From Scilla litardierei (taxonomy: Eukaryota; Streptophyta; Magnoliopsida; Asparagales; Asparagaceae), in NCBI GenBank assembly GCA_030789695.1, contig CM061142.1:566175281-566239280 (forward strand): a stretch of DNA of 64,000 nt, read 5' to 3'. Shown piece after piece: positions 12,901-27,582 of this stretch. The number at the start of each line of letters is the position of its first letter. Within the stretch, counting starts at the first letter, position 1. The notes beneath the pieces are model-generated. The model was given only the letters and a program-made list of their open reading frames with translations, did no database searches and was not told where the DNA came from. A program made the position numbers and the translations under genes.

Positions 12901-15900
12901 CCTTGTTTATGAGAATAACATCATTGTCATTGATTCAGATTTGACAACCATCTTTATGATTCAGACATTGTTGCATTCTAGTTTTCATATGAAAGACCTT
13001 TGACCGGCTCACCTATATCTTGAGGTTAAAGGTGCTTTGACGACCACAAGGTCTCTTCTTCATTCAGACCAAGTATATTCGGGATCTGATTCCGTAAGCA
13101 AGGCTCACAAACACTACTTCGGTGGACATCGCTATGAAAATTAATGTGAAATATAGGCATAAGGAAGGGGAGATCCTTGATGATCCTACTCTCTATTGGA
13201 AGCTAGTTGGTAGTCTTATCAAAACCATCACCTAACCAAACATCACGTATGATGATCAGACCATCAGCAAGTTCATGCAAGCACCTTGGTGTCTCCACCT
13301 AACTGTAGTCCACCCATCATTCAATATATCATTTTGACACACCGAGTCAGGACTTATTCTTTGCTATTGGTTCTTCACTTCAGTTCCAACCCTATTATGA
13401 TGCTATTTGGGAAAGCTACCTGATCACCCGGAAATCTACTCCTGGTTGGTGTATGTTCCTTGGTGATGCTCTTATCTCTTAAAAGTGCTAGAATCAAGAC
13501 TATATTCATGTCATCCACTAAGGCCAAGTATCCTGACATGTTAGTTGCCTGCTTCGAGATCATCTGGCTATGTGGTCCCCGCCCAGAACTTAGTTTCTTT
13601 CAAGTTCAATATACTCCACTACATGCTAACAACAATAATGCCATCCAAATTGTTGCACCCCCTATCTATCATGAGTGCACAAAGCACATAGAGGTTGACT
13701 GTCACTTCATTAGAGAAGCCATTGACCATGAGGTTATCATCCTTCCATGCATTTCCATTACCCTACAGCAAATGGAAATTGTCACCAAATCCATGGCATG
13801 TCAGTGCCATCATTTCTTGTCAGCAAATTGATGCATCTACATCAACCATTATCAATTTGACAGGGGGATATCGAAGGAAATAATGGCATGTGTTGCTGTT
13901 TCAAAGCCTGTATAGTTGTAAAACAGTAATTAACAGAATTAAGAGAGAGCTAATGCTTATACTTGTTGGGTTTATGACTACAATAACAACATGTACTTAC
14001 GTTTTACATCATGCATAGATGTAAAACAACAATTAGAAATGTATAGATGTAAAACAGCAATAATCAGATGTAAAACATGCAAATCATATGTACGTTTGTA
14101 AATCATATGTATAGTTTATATATAAAGAAATTTCTCGAAGAGAGAATAGCATCCTATAAAAACACTCATTAAATTTGTCACATTGTAGATGTTGTGGTCG
14201 TGGAGGTGGTCACGAGACATGGGGAGTCTGTGGCCCTACCCCTTGTAGACATTCATCTTTGGATAAAGGATCGCGTCAATGTGTTCATTGTGTCAGAAAC
14301 AACCACATTACCGAGAAGTGCTAGTGTAAGTTTAGGTTAACATTCTTAGGCTCAGACGGCTGAGTATAATACTACTCCAGTGACCTTTACCACTACAGAT
14401 TCTACTGAATTGCTACACTCCATGTTCCTTGGTCCAAATATTAGCAACTTCTGGAGATTTAGTTTTCTCAGTTCGTTCAGGAACTCATGCCTCAGCTTAT
14501 ACTTAGGTAACAGTGCTTTTGTTGCTACCTCTGATATGCATTGGATATTAGGTTTAGAAGTCTCCCTTTATATGACAGGTATCAAAAATAAATTTCTCTC
14601 GTTCACTTTCTAATTCCTTCCATCTGTAAACATTGGTAATGGTTCATCCTCTTATGTGACCGGTAGTGATGTAGTTCTTACAACATCTTGATTATCTCTA
14701 GAGAATGTGCTATGTTTCAAAAGTTCCTGCTAGCCTATTATTTTATTAGCCAACTTACTAAAAAGCGTTAGGCAACCTTCTATCCATCTTATTGTGTTAT
14801 GAATGAACTGTGGACTAGGACAAAGATTGGCGAGGATCGTGAAAAGGACAACCTTTATTATTTGAACGATGGTATTACTCCTCGTTTGGCAACTATCTCT
14901 TCCTCTAAGACATCGTTATAGTGACATTGAATGATAGGCCATATTTCCAAAAGTAAAGCAGGTTCTACTCATTAAGTCAGCTATTTCAATTTTAGAGTGC
15001 CAGTTTTGAGAGCTAAAAAGCATCTTCATGCTTCCTATCCCAGTATTACCATCCTATCCCAGTATTACCAATAGTACAAGTCTTCCTTTGAGTTCATGCA
15101 TTGTAATATTGAGACATATATCGCGTCACATCCATTTGTGGCTTTCATTATGATGTTGGTCATCATGGATGATTTCTTAGGATTGAGTTGGGTGCAATTG
15201 TTGAAAGATCCGTCACAAGTTTTTGCTATTATTTCAATGGTTCTTCGTGCTTTGCATACAGAAAATACTCTTGTGTTTATGCAACAATATGTTTATAATG
15301 TTTGTCTGTCTCATGGAATTTGCATCAAACCATGTGCCCTGACACTTTCTGGCAAAACAAGGTTGCTAAACATAAATATCGTCGCCGATTAGATATTGCA
15401 AGAAAGTCAATGGTTGCAATAAATGTTTGAAATAGCTTTGGTCTGATACTGTTACCTGAGAGCTTGTCACTCATGTGATCCGCAAAAGAAAATAAGATAA
15501 AATAGGGTAGGTCTACTATCTTTGAAAAAGATAATAATGCATATCCAATCTATAACTTTGTTTCTTATGATCGTCTTACTCATACATATCGATAGTTGGC
15601 ATTATCTCTATGCATATCTACACCCAAATCTAATTAAGAAGCACTAATGCACCTGGCTTGCAAACAAGCTATGGTTAAGAAAATAAATGCTCTACTTTCT
15701 CGAGGGACTTGAGGGTTGATTACTGCAATACCCAGTTTGGGTGATATATGGTGCAGATGGGCCTTCACTATGAAGGATAATCCAGAAGGGGTTGTAGAGA
15801 AGTGCAAGGCACAGCCAGTGGCCAAGGGTTTCACATAACATAAGGTGTTGATTATCTACAGATTTTTTTTGCCTCTTGCTTGGCTTCACTTCATTTGGGT

Positions 15901-18900
15901 TCTATTCTCAGATTCTATCAACTAATAGCTGTAGATATTTCAACTTGATGTAAAGTAGATATTTCAACTTCATGTAAAGAACGATTTCTTATATGGAGAT
16001 TTAGATGTCATATGGAGCAAACTTCAAGGTATATTTCTCAAAAAGAGAATGTAATGTTGAAGCTCAACAAGGAAATATATCATCTGAAGCAAAGCCCGCA
16101 TATATGGTTTGGGGGCAGTCCTCTGCAATTTTAATTTTTCTCGTTCATTCGGCCATCAGAGACATGCTCTGTAAGTCGGGTTCTCATGTCAACATAAAAA
16201 CATATAGTATTATCCAATCGGCTTTATTTTTTCTGATGTATCGAATTCTTTGAATGTCACCCTAATGTTGAGTATTGGACTTCTCCCTACTTGGTGGTAA
16301 TGATGAGCAAACATAAATACTTATAACTAATCCCCTATTTTGCAGTTAATCCATTGCCTAAGCTTATTATGAAGATCTACTTGCAATGGATGACACTCAA
16401 AGTTCATTGAAGGCAAATGAAATGGATTGGATGATCGTGGATAGTGATTGAAGCTCCATGAAGACTTCAAGCTCATACGTTGGATAGAAGAGATATTTCG
16501 TCAATGTAAATTTCTTTTATCTCTTCTAGTATGTGGCTTAGAAGTAGAACATTGATGGAGCACACACACATCCTCATTTCAGTCTTAGGACATCATTAGA
16601 TCAATCGTCCTTAGACTCCAATTCTTTTCTCTTTTGATTGTAATTGTATTGTTTATAACAGTCGACTGCTGACCACTTTACAGTCGCCTATCTCAAAAAC
16701 AGTCGATTGTGTTTTGTTCTACAGTCGCATGTTATGCACAATCTTTTACAATCTAGTCTTAAACAATCTAGTCTTAAGCTTCTCTGTTTTAATTCCCGCA
16801 GGCGACACATGAACGATTTACAGTCGCCTGTCCAAGTGACAGTCGACTGTGTTTTGTAAATCAGTCGTCTGTCTATCATTTGCCCAAAATCTATTGTTCT
16901 GTCTTTTACGGCCAGTCGACTAAAATTGTATTTACAGTCGACTGCCCAATGGATTAATCGACTGTTAATGCGGCATCAGTCGTCTGTCTGTGAGCCAATT
17001 TGTTGACTCAGCTCTCTGAAAATTCTCAGGGCTTTGCCAGTCGTCTGGATAAGGATTTACAGTTGCATGTTCTGTCTAACAGTCGACTGTTTTATCCTCA
17101 TCAGTCGTCTGGCATGTTATCCCAAATGTTTTCCAGAATTCTTTAACTTACCCAACTCTCGGCCAGTCGCCTGTAAAAGTGTTTACAGTCGCATGTTGGT
17201 TCAACAGTCGACTATCTATGCTTCAACAGTCGACTGTCCACGTGGTAAGTTACCGTTATGAATTCTCACCTACCATATCTGACTGTGCAACAGTCGACTG
17301 TGGTTTCTTCAACAGTCGACTGTCGCGAGCGCAGATTCTATCCGTTGAGAGTTTTCTCACAGATTTCAAAAGGGTTTTTGCTAATTCTGTTTTGTGGATT
17401 TGAGAAACCTATAAGGAGCATCTACTGTTCCATTGAGAGGTTACCAAGTTACCTAGGCTATTGCAAAATCTCTCCAGCTTTCATTCTCAAGATCAAAAGC
17501 TCTCAAATTCAAAAGCCCTAAGAATTCCAATCTTTGATCTCTTGCTCTCAAACCTAAAACCAAAGAATCATCTTCTAGGCATTTGGTGCAGTCAAGAGAA
17601 AGGGCTTTTCCTCTCTTCCATGAGAGTCTTCAACACACAACACACTTCTCCTTCAAATTTTACTTCAAGGCATAGGTGATTTTAAGTGTTGCTTTCATAT
17701 TTCATAACTTTCGTTATTTGAATTTGCTCTCGGGTTGTGAGAGTGGTTTGCTTGCTCCCAAGTTGTGTGAGTCAAGATCAATCGATTGTATTTCGATTTC
17801 ACTTGTAGGGTTGCTACAAGTGAGTTTTAAGGAAACCTCAAGTTAGAGTTCTAACTTGAGTATCCGGAGGTATCCGGATGGAAGGGACGTAGGATTACCG
17901 GGAACAAGTCGATAAGTGACTTAGGTAATCCGAACCCTTGAAAAATCCTTGTGTTTGCATTTGTTTCTATTTGGGTTTAATTTTAATTCCGCACTATTTT
18001 GTTGGTTAGCATTTAAATTGGTGTAACTATCTTTTTAAATTGCTTAAACACTATTCAACCCCCCTTCTAGTGTTTTCTCCATAGCCAGGGTCCTTACACC
18101 AAATCCCTTTTTATTCATTCAGATGATTTTTCTTTAAAAAATACTTTCTCGTAAAGACTGTCTATTCAAATGATACACACTCACATTGTCTCGATAACGT
18201 CAACAGCATGGCATACAATAGAGATTGAGTAGTTTTGATAGGCGAACTTCTAGTCCCCGGTTGCAAGTTGACCACATTGTTCGCTACAAATGGGGACTCG
18301 ACAGAAAGAGTGAAAACCCAGTCTGGGGTGAGATTAAATCACGGCCATCCGATCTTCTTAAATCAACGGCTATCAATGTGTATGGTTGTAACAAAAACTA
18401 GGGCCTTCTCTTATCAATCGCAGCGTCTTAACCAACCAAAGGCACATAATGGGATGTGTGGCACACATCTTTTTCTTTGTTGCAAAGTGGAGCTCAACTC
18501 TAAAAGGTTGTCTTTCTTGTTAGTGCTCCACCCGTGCAGTTTCATAATGTTCCTCGCCAACGATCCGATGTTGTAAGATAGTTGACGTAGAACCTAAAGG
18601 ATCTACCACTGGATAAATATCTTTGGCGGCTAATCCTGCAAGTGCAGGAGCGGTGTCGGCTCAAGCACTAAGTGGAGCTCTTAGTGATTGGTCCCTTATT
18701 AGTTGGCTACCTTAGTGGGACCTTCTTTGGCATGAGCTGTAGTATAGCACAAGAAGTAGGAGGATCCGGAAGCGTAGTTAAACGAGCTGAGTTAAAATAA
18801 GTCTACTGGTCGTTGAGCCTTTCCGTCAGCGAGAATAGCAACCCACTTCTCCCAGACTGCACTGCCGCCTAAAGCCCGCCATATGACCCAAAACTCAAAA

Positions 18901-21900
18901 TGAGCCTTGTGACGAGACGCAGACATTTCTCATGCTACGGTTTCCTCTCGGATACTGAAATGACATCTGATCCATCCTCTTTTACTTTTCGAGGCAATCA
19001 AACATTCTTGTAAATAAGTATTCTGGATGGATGGCCAACTCATCAAACTGTTGAGTGATGGACTGGCTATGCGGGTGGGTGTTACCTATATAGTAATAGG
19101 TAAGGAGAAACATAAACACAGGTGCTACTCTTTGGCCGTTAGGAGGGGCTGATGGGCTTCGAATTGATACAGATGCCTTGGAGCAAGAAGGAATCACCAC
19201 GAAAAATCAATGAAAAGTACTAATTTGTCCATTAGTAGATATACAGTCGTACAAGTCTAACATAAAATTCCTACTATATCTATCTTCCATATTTTTTTCC
19301 AGTTCTAATGGGATCACTGGAGCTAGGCTTGGTTTCTCAAAGTCATTTCATGATCCCTTAAAGGATGATGTCGGCTTGATTCAAGAAATGTTGTCATAAC
19401 CATTCGGTGTTTATTTATTGTGGACCTAATAGATTAGTGAGTTTGGTTAAATATGTGGGTGACATTCTTTTGTCTGACAATGATATAGATGGCAGCGGTA
19501 TAGAGAAAATTAAAGTATATCAGAAACAATTTGTGGCCAAGGACACTGAAAGACTAAGGTAATTTCTTGAGATTGTAATCGATAACAAGCATGGAATGGT
19601 TTCTTCTCAGCAAAAGTATACTTTAAATTTGATGCAAGAAACAAGGTTATGTGATTGAAATCCCATGAGTACTCATTGGTGCAGATGTGGATATATATGA
19701 TGAATCTAGACCATTGTTTAAGGGTCTCTCTTAGTAGAGGAGACAGGTTGGCACGCTCATCTATCCAATTATTATCAGGCCAGACAATATAGTTGTTAGG
19801 CTAATAAGTCAATCTTTGGATAAATCATAGAAGGTTCATTAACCAGCCGCAATGCGTATATTGACTAACATTAAAAAATCACCTGATAGACTATTGTTGT
19901 ACAAAAAGAGACATTTGAAAATCGAAGCATTCTTAGACTCAAGTTATGCAAGAGACAAAAGACATAGAAAGTCTACATATAACTACCACATTTATGTTAG
20001 AGGTAAGCTTGTCTCTTGGTGGAGCAAAAAGCAAAATGTGGTTTAACGTTCACGTGAGGAAGCAGAGCATAGAGCCATGGCATATGATGCACATAAGATG
20101 ATATAGTTGAAAACTTCAATATGGAAGCTTGATTTTCAGAAGGATGGATCAATGCCTATATTTTTGTGATAACCAGGTTGTCAGCTGTGTTACCAACAAT
20201 CAAGTATTTTATGAAAGGACTAAGAATATAGAGGTTGATCGGCACTTTGTTCGAGATATCATTACATGGTAGTTGATTTGCATTCCATAAACTCCTCCAT
20301 CAAATCAGTTGGCAAACATGTTTACTAAAGTCATATCTCCTAAGGTGTTTTTATATTTGTCACAAGTTGGACAAGATTGGCATCTACACTCCAGCTTGAG
20401 AGTGAGTGTTAGATTTCGTTATATAGTATTATTAGATATGTGGTATTCAAGTATAGTCACTATAAACACATACCAGGTCAATATCTATAAATAATCAATA
20501 ACACCAAGTTGAGGGTGATTAACACATCTAGCCGTTTATCCAAATCCTAAACCAAACTCTTCTAATAGGTACTTCACCGCTATTAGCCCCATCCATCTCT
20601 TATGCCCAAATTGCCAATAACTCCACTCTTCCCAGTTCCAACCCCCAACCCCCAACAAAGAAAAAGAAAGGAAGAAGAAAAACACTCTCAAAAGTAGAAA
20701 AGGAAAAGAAACAAAAGAAATAAAAGAAACAAAGAGAGGAAGAAAAAAGGACATGATAGCAAGAAAATGGTCAATGCCCACATATATTCTGTAAACTGAA
20801 AAAAATGCCATCATGTTCAACCATAAAATCTGTATCTAACTGGACCCTTTCTCAACCCCTAAAAACAAAAAAGACCTGCATTATTCATCCCTATCGAGGA
20901 AAAACATCAAGTAAACCCAATAATATATATTGGAAACAGACCCCACTTTCACATTTCCTTCGTAATTCAAGACCCTAATAACAACCAATATTTTCCAATA
21001 TCAATCAACGTATCATTGTTCACTACAAGTACACAGTCCATACAAGACACCATTTTTATCGCAAATAATTTTAGGTCTTGGTTTTAGAATTATATTTTAA
21101 GATTAAGATGCTAGAAATTATATTTTTAGCATTTGAATTTGGATTTAAGAGTTATAGAAAGTAGAAGATGAAAGGATTTTTGTCTTCTTTGGAAAAATGT
21201 AATAGCGCAAATGATAATCGGGATGGGTTGATTAGCGGTGTGGTTGTTGGAGTGAGTTTTAGAATTAAATTTTTTTAAGATTAAATTTTTTGGAGCATTT
21301 GAGCTTGGATTTAAGAGTTACTGGGAAGTTAAAGATGAGAGGATTTGTCTTTTTTGGAAAAATGGAATAGCGTAAAAGAAATATGAGGTGGAGTGATAGT
21401 TGGATAGCCAAGTGAAAAAAAACTAAGTGTTGCTTGAATTCAAATAAAATTAAAATAGATTTTTGACACCATGTTGCTTGAATAACACAAACTTTGCATG
21501 TCAGATTATAGCCATATAATAGTTTGGAATGACTCAAGCAACTAAAATTTTGTTGAGAGCAAGGATCCAGGAAATATTTTAGAGATAATCAGTTGATCAA
21601 AACTTAATTTGAATATTGATGAGACGTGATTTTAAAAACATTGTTGGAGACAGTAGCTAGAGAATGCTACCGTTACCAATTAATCAAAAAAATTTGAAGT
21701 AGAATTTACAATGTTGTGCAGATTTCAAAAAATAAGGAAGTGTATTGAAAATTCTACAGATGTTCAATTAGTCAAATATTTTATCATTCATAGGAAAATA
21801 AAAAATAATTCTATAAAAGAATGCACATATGACGTTAAGAATACTTCAAGCCAATGTTCTTCCCGGGGTCAGATGCTAATTATGCTTCCCTAAGGTGATG

Positions 21901-22233
21901 CTTTTCCCTTTTTATTATCTCAAATGAACACAAATATTTCCATTGTTATGATAATGTCGCTACAAAAATCTACATCATTTACTACCTAGCAAACTTAATT
22001 AAGAAATGCTTACATAGGTTACCAGTTTCATAAAGGCAAAAACAGTAGAAAAATAGACCAAAGCAAATTCTAAACTGATCTGAAGTGAATGTGGATACAA
22101 AAAATGTCACACCAACAAGACCCCCAATAAACCATGTTGTTATCATTGCCACTCTGGTAACTTCCCAATCAGCTGGTATGGGAGAGAGGGATTGGATTTG
22201 AAGTGAGTGCCGAAACCTAGCGACAACAATTAA

Positions 22234-22272
<39 letters not shown>

Positions 22273-25200
22273 CCCGCGGTGCTGCCTAACAACCCTCACA
22301 AGAAATCCCAAAACCCCCCTCACAGTTCACAAGGACACTAGTAATGGTCCTAACCCAAAGTTAATATTATTTTTTGTAAAATAAATTTTGTTAAAAATAT
22401 AAGTTTATAAGTTTCTGGAATTTTAATAATTTTATTTTAGTTTAAATTCCATTTTTAAACCTAACCCATTAACCCAAACTTGTTAACCCGCAACCCACAA
22501 ATCCGACCCGAACCCCAACTAACCCACTACCCTCGCATCTTAACCTCTCCCACTACCGCACTAACCTCATTTACTCCCCACACTCATCCATTACTCCTCA
22601 AAAATAGCCCCACTTACTACTTTCTCTTTAGGATTTTTCGTATATAGGTCGCCAAAAACGTATAATTTGAAAAGAGTCCCCCAAATAATAGCGTTTGCCA
22701 TGAGGTCCCCCAATTCACCTAACGCACTGGAAAAGAGTCCTTTTCAACGAAATCTGTTTAAAACGTAACGAGTGCTAACTCGGGTCGAGTTAAGGTGTAG
22801 TTTATGTGAGGTTTAAACCCGATAACCCATTCTTAACCTGATAAGGTTCCCCAAAATTGAAGAACTGGCCCTAGAGATTTGAAGACTGAGGAGATCAAGG
22901 CCAAATGCAGTCTCCCATTGATCGGGTCACCTCCACCTCGTTCCTCTTCTTCCTCCTTGTCCCCCAAGTAGTGACTGGATCCCGCCCCACCTCAGGATCA
23001 ACGGGGGCCCCACGCCCCAGCGCCCTGCCATCGATGGTGCTTTCGCTCTTCCTATCTCCAGCCACATCTGCACGGAGGACGCAGCCGACGATCCAGCTTT
23101 CCCACCGGCAGCTGCAAAAGGTGGCAGAGAACCGGACAGCCAGCGCTCGAATAGGTCTGAACGACGATCTGCTTACCAATGGGTAAGCTCACCGTTAACT
23201 CGGTCCTCGTCCCTTCGCTGGATCTGATTCCGTTGACTTGGCCTATTGGATGGCTTTTGATCTTTTGATCTATGTACTACACTACTAGGCTCTAGATTGG
23301 GACACTACCTCAAGAATTCGCTCTGATCGTGGATTCGGCGAGCAGTGCGGTAATTGGAGAAGTTAGGAGTTCCTTATGCGAGCAGTGCGGGAATCATCAA
23401 GCCTTATATTTGGAGGGAGTGGTGGTATAACGGTCAGTTAGTGTTTTCTGTTTGAAGAGAAGGAATATTCTCTTCAAATTAACCATGGGGACTCTTTTCA
23501 CTTGAGTTAAATGAATTGGGGGACCTCCGGGCAAAAGCTATTATTTGGAGGACTCTATTCAAATTATACGTTTTTTGGGGACCTATATACGAAAAACCCT
23601 TCTCTTTATTTCCTTCTCTCTCTCCACCGCTTCCTCCACAACTCAACCCAACTTCCATTCCAATCTCTATAAAAAGAGAACTTCTGAACCCAAAATGCTC
23701 TCTCATCTCTCTCCCTACTTCCTCAAACATCGTAATCATAACCATCTCCATTGGCATCATCACCAACATCTCCTCCATAATCTTATTCATCTTCTTTTCA
23801 CAGCAAAAGAAAACAGAATTAGTAAAAGAAACGCAGTAGCTGCAACAGGAAGCAGTTGTTGATGCAACTGTAGCAGCAATGCCAATAGAAACAACTATTG
23901 TAGTAGCTGCTGTTGCAGGAAGCGGTTGCGGCTGCAGCTGTTGTAGGAAGCAGCACTAGCAGCAACATCAACCATCACCATCAGCAGCGAACAGAAACAT
24001 CAACAGCAGTAACGCATATCATTTGTTCGACAGATTGTCGCAATGACAAACGAATCATTGTACGTTCTTGATCATATACTCTTAATTTGAGTTTTCATGT
24101 TGGGCTTGTATTTTGATCCTCTCAACGTCCTCTTCCTTCACAATTTTCTATTACTCTTATGTGAAATTAGGACCTTACTATAATTCTTTATAATTTCCCG
24201 AGAGATATAACCTTGTCCTTTCCCCCATGTGTCTTGATTTGCACGCTCAATTTTGTTGAAAACTGGATTTAAAAAGTTAAAAAAAACTTCCTATGCATTA
24301 AACAATATCATTAGCCATAACTCTATTAACGGTAACTTGGACAAGGTTGTCCCATTAACTGATTTTACAGGCTAATATCACGCAGACCTCCTTTACAAAA
24401 TAATATGTTGTCTTTAATGCATTAGAAAGTGTTAAATAAGGTGTGGTTTTGGAGTTTGTTTTGGAAGACGCTCGTAGCCATTTGTTGTCTATTTTAACTT
24501 TGAAATTAGATAGTTGGGCCCTCAACAAGCTTAATTTCATTTATGCCATGACCTATGTATCCTCATTAAGGTTGTTAGGTTATTATTTTCACTCAAAGAT
24601 GGTTCTACTTTTAGTGTGGGACATGTCATTATTAAAACACTAGCGGTGCTATCTTAGCCAAAATGGATTATACAAGTTTCGATGCTTAAATAAGTTTTTA
24701 GTTGCTTAGTCATCATTCTAAACCAGAGTGCTTTTTGTTATATGTAATTTTCAAAATGACTGTTTGCTCCTTGGTACCATTTTATTGCTATGAAGGGATG
24801 TACATACTACTTGTATAAGGGCAAGCAGATGCTTTAACCTGAAAATAAGTTATGTAAGACATGTTAATTGGCGTTGATGAATTGTTTTCCCATGTTCAAT
24901 CCAATACAATATTGATAGAGTTTATCCAGTAATATCATTGGGAAATAAATGGTTGGACAGCAAAACAAATTATATTTAATGCAGTGAACACACATATTAG
25001 TCAAGTTTTGTAACTTGTAGCCCATATAGCTTTTCAAATGTCCATCATTTTATAATATCAACCACAACCTCCCCAACCAATGTTATACTTGTGTATTAAT
25101 CAATTTTCAAATATTTTGTCATCCTACTCTCTACACAATTTTACCATACGTGAGTACCAATAGGATCTACAATGTCAATAGAAAATAAATGGTTTTGTCA

Positions 25201-27498
25201 TAAAGTAATTTATATAACCAACTTTAGTTTTGAACTTTTCTATTCTACATGAGCTTCTTGAATCGACTTACCAATAGGCACTTACATGCTAGCGACTAAT
25301 ATATTTGTTAGCTAGATCATGCACTATTTCTATTTCCTAATTCTCATTTACATGCCGAAAATCCTTCACGTTATATTTATTAAGTTGAATTGCATAGGTT
25401 TGGCTAGATTTGATTATTAGGCACCGTCTATTGTTATTTAAACATTGAATTTGTAATTTTGGCCTTATTCATTCGTCGCATGAGAGTTTATGTGTGTGTA
25501 TATATACCATTTTTGACATCGTATGTGTATATCGTACTTGACACTATACTTGTTCACGACACTACACTTGTTCATTGTATTTGACACCACACCCACTTCA
25601 CTGTTTTTGATCAAATATGTATATCATTCATAAGATACAAACATTGTATCTGTTCACTGTACCTGACCATACATATGATTAATGAACATGGTTATCGTAC
25701 TTGTCACCATATCTGTCCTCTATACCGATTCAATATACTTTTTTACTATAATTGACATCAAACTGATCATAAGATAGCGATATGAATCTGACATGAAGCG
25801 AATATATTAGTGTGACTGACATAACATTGCAAGGTTTGGAAAACTCATTGTCTCATAGGGTGCAGGAGCGACTAGAGATCACTCATCTGTTACCGTAATT
25901 CATTGTATTTGACCGTACTTGATTACCATTCTTGACTAGTGCCTGAAGCAAGGGATGAAACTCGTATGTTGTATATCGTACCCTTAGACATAGACTCGGT
26001 ACTAGAGTAGGAACACATGACTATTAAGATTATACGTTATTGACACTATCCCATTAGGTTAAACTGGCTTAGTCACTATATGTCTATTTATTACTATTGT
26101 TTCTACATACCATGTCATTTTATATTCACTGATTTACATACCATGTCATTTTATATTCACTGATTTCTTACTTAGATTTTTCTATTCATTTTAGTTGATA
26201 GTATTATTTTTATTGAATTTTGAAAACTTACCGAGTGACCACTTGCTGACAGGTATTTCAGCTTTATACATGTCAGGTCAAGTGAATGAATATTTTTGAG
26301 TGTTGGTTTTGCAGCTTAGACTTTACAGAGCAAGACTTTACCAGCAAACTATCATGACTCATAAGTTTCTTCCACTAGTCAGGTCCCACATGCTTTTTGT
26401 ACTTGTCATATTTCGATCTGATTGTATGGCATCTTTATAGTTGATCATTATTAGTTACAAGCAAAAGAACCAGTAGATTATTACAAACATATTACGTATT
26501 TAAGCCAAGTCTTGGCTTAAATGCGTTGTGGGCTTGTCGTGTGTCCGTTCCCGAAGCATTTTGGAAATCGGGGTGTGACAAGTGACAACACTCCTGAATC
26601 TTCCAAATCATTTTCGGGGAAGAGGGGACGGAGGGGTTTGGAAAATTTTGGATAAGATGTGAAGCTCTCTTGGAACAAAAAGTTCAGTAAGTATCTAGAC
26701 TCAAGATCCCAATATTCACTATTGGGCAGCAAAAACTTCAACGGCTAAAAACAAATTTTTTTAAGTCTTAGAAGTTTCTTTCATGTACATTCAAGCTTAT
26801 ATGCCAATGAAAATGGATAAAAACTTGTGTTATAATAACTGACCATGCAGAGACAATTTCTACAATTTGGAAGAACCAAAATGTTATAATAACAGGCCTA
26901 TATAGCAGTTATGAATTGTATCGTATAACCCCAATTTACACGTATATCTATAAAATAAATTTAATCCCTTCACCCAAAAGTGTTTCTGGCGCAATGGAGA
27001 TTTGATTTAACATGTGTGCTGAAAGATCCATGGAGGCATGGCTTCAATCATGAATTTCAGATATTAAAGCATCACACCACACCTGTAAAATACGAGCTAG
27101 AGCAGCTTGGAACTTCTCCAGTGGCAAATCCACAAGCCGTGGGAAAATAGGCAAAACCTGATGGAAGTTGAAATAATGCACAAGTAAGAATCTCTTAAAC
27201 AAGTAGAAAACTTCAGGCTTCATTTAGATCAATGACACCATACTAGATAAGAAATACAATACATAGCCATCTAAATCTCATTCCAAAAAGTTTTTAGGAA
27301 GCAAAATCTATATATTTTGCAAGTGAATTATGTGGTCCTTATCAATTACATATTAAAGGATTAACAGGTCGATTTCCCACCGGTTATAAGCCCTACATAA
27401 TATCTTTAAGATGTACATGATGTCTGCCAATTTAGCAAGTAGCCATTTTGCCAGTTAAGCAGGTAATCTTGAATTTCAACCCAACAATGACTTGGTAG

Positions 27499-27582
<84 letters not shown>

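Larger units (their letters stand above)
10100..14160 (+). pseudogene. Inner decayed Ty1/copia element
   Basis: A second copia body on the same strand: zinc-knuckle remnant near 10606; protease region [12 protein letters not shown] at about 10837 (the catalytic D-S/T-G is lost); integrase blocks [16 protein letters not shown] (11461) and [15 protein letters not shown] (11690); reverse transcriptase [14 protein letters not shown] (12670) and [12 protein letters not shown] (12750); RNase H tail [16 protein letters not shown] (13675). A purine tract CAGGGGGATAT (about 13860) precedes an LTR-like region with repeated AGATGTAAAAC and a TATA-like box. The 5' LTR was not found. It lies in the gag region of the outer copia. 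Many stops. Confidence 0.7.
7925..20567 (+). mobile_element. Outer Ty1/copia retrotransposon with nested insertions
   Basis: Two short LTRs (about 161-175 bp) flank a decayed copia body. The 5' LTR is 7925-7949 plus 9250-9399, split by a Helitron; the 3' LTR is 20407-20567. A degenerate tRNA-Met primer site (CTGTGTCAGAGC, 9400-9411) and a purine tract (20394-20405) lie where expected. The body resumes at a CCHC zinc knuckle (14279-14322), followed by integrase (15090-15400), reverse transcriptase (15650-16240 and 19310-19650) and RNase H (19840-20370), all with stops. Insertions: Helitron 7950-9249, a second copia about 10100-14160, and foreign sequence about 16260-19300. Clear 5-bp target repeats were not seen. 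Dead. Confidence 0.75.

Noticed and set aside
22080..22323. Minus-strand frame with a possible membrane segment near the poly-C run
   Set aside because: Short, passes through a homopolymer, no homologue recognised and no splice context.
23516..23862. Overlapping ORFs on both strands near the right end of the Mutator-like element
   Set aside because: They begin in the TIR and run across the target site into CAT/TCC-rich DNA; no conserved motif.
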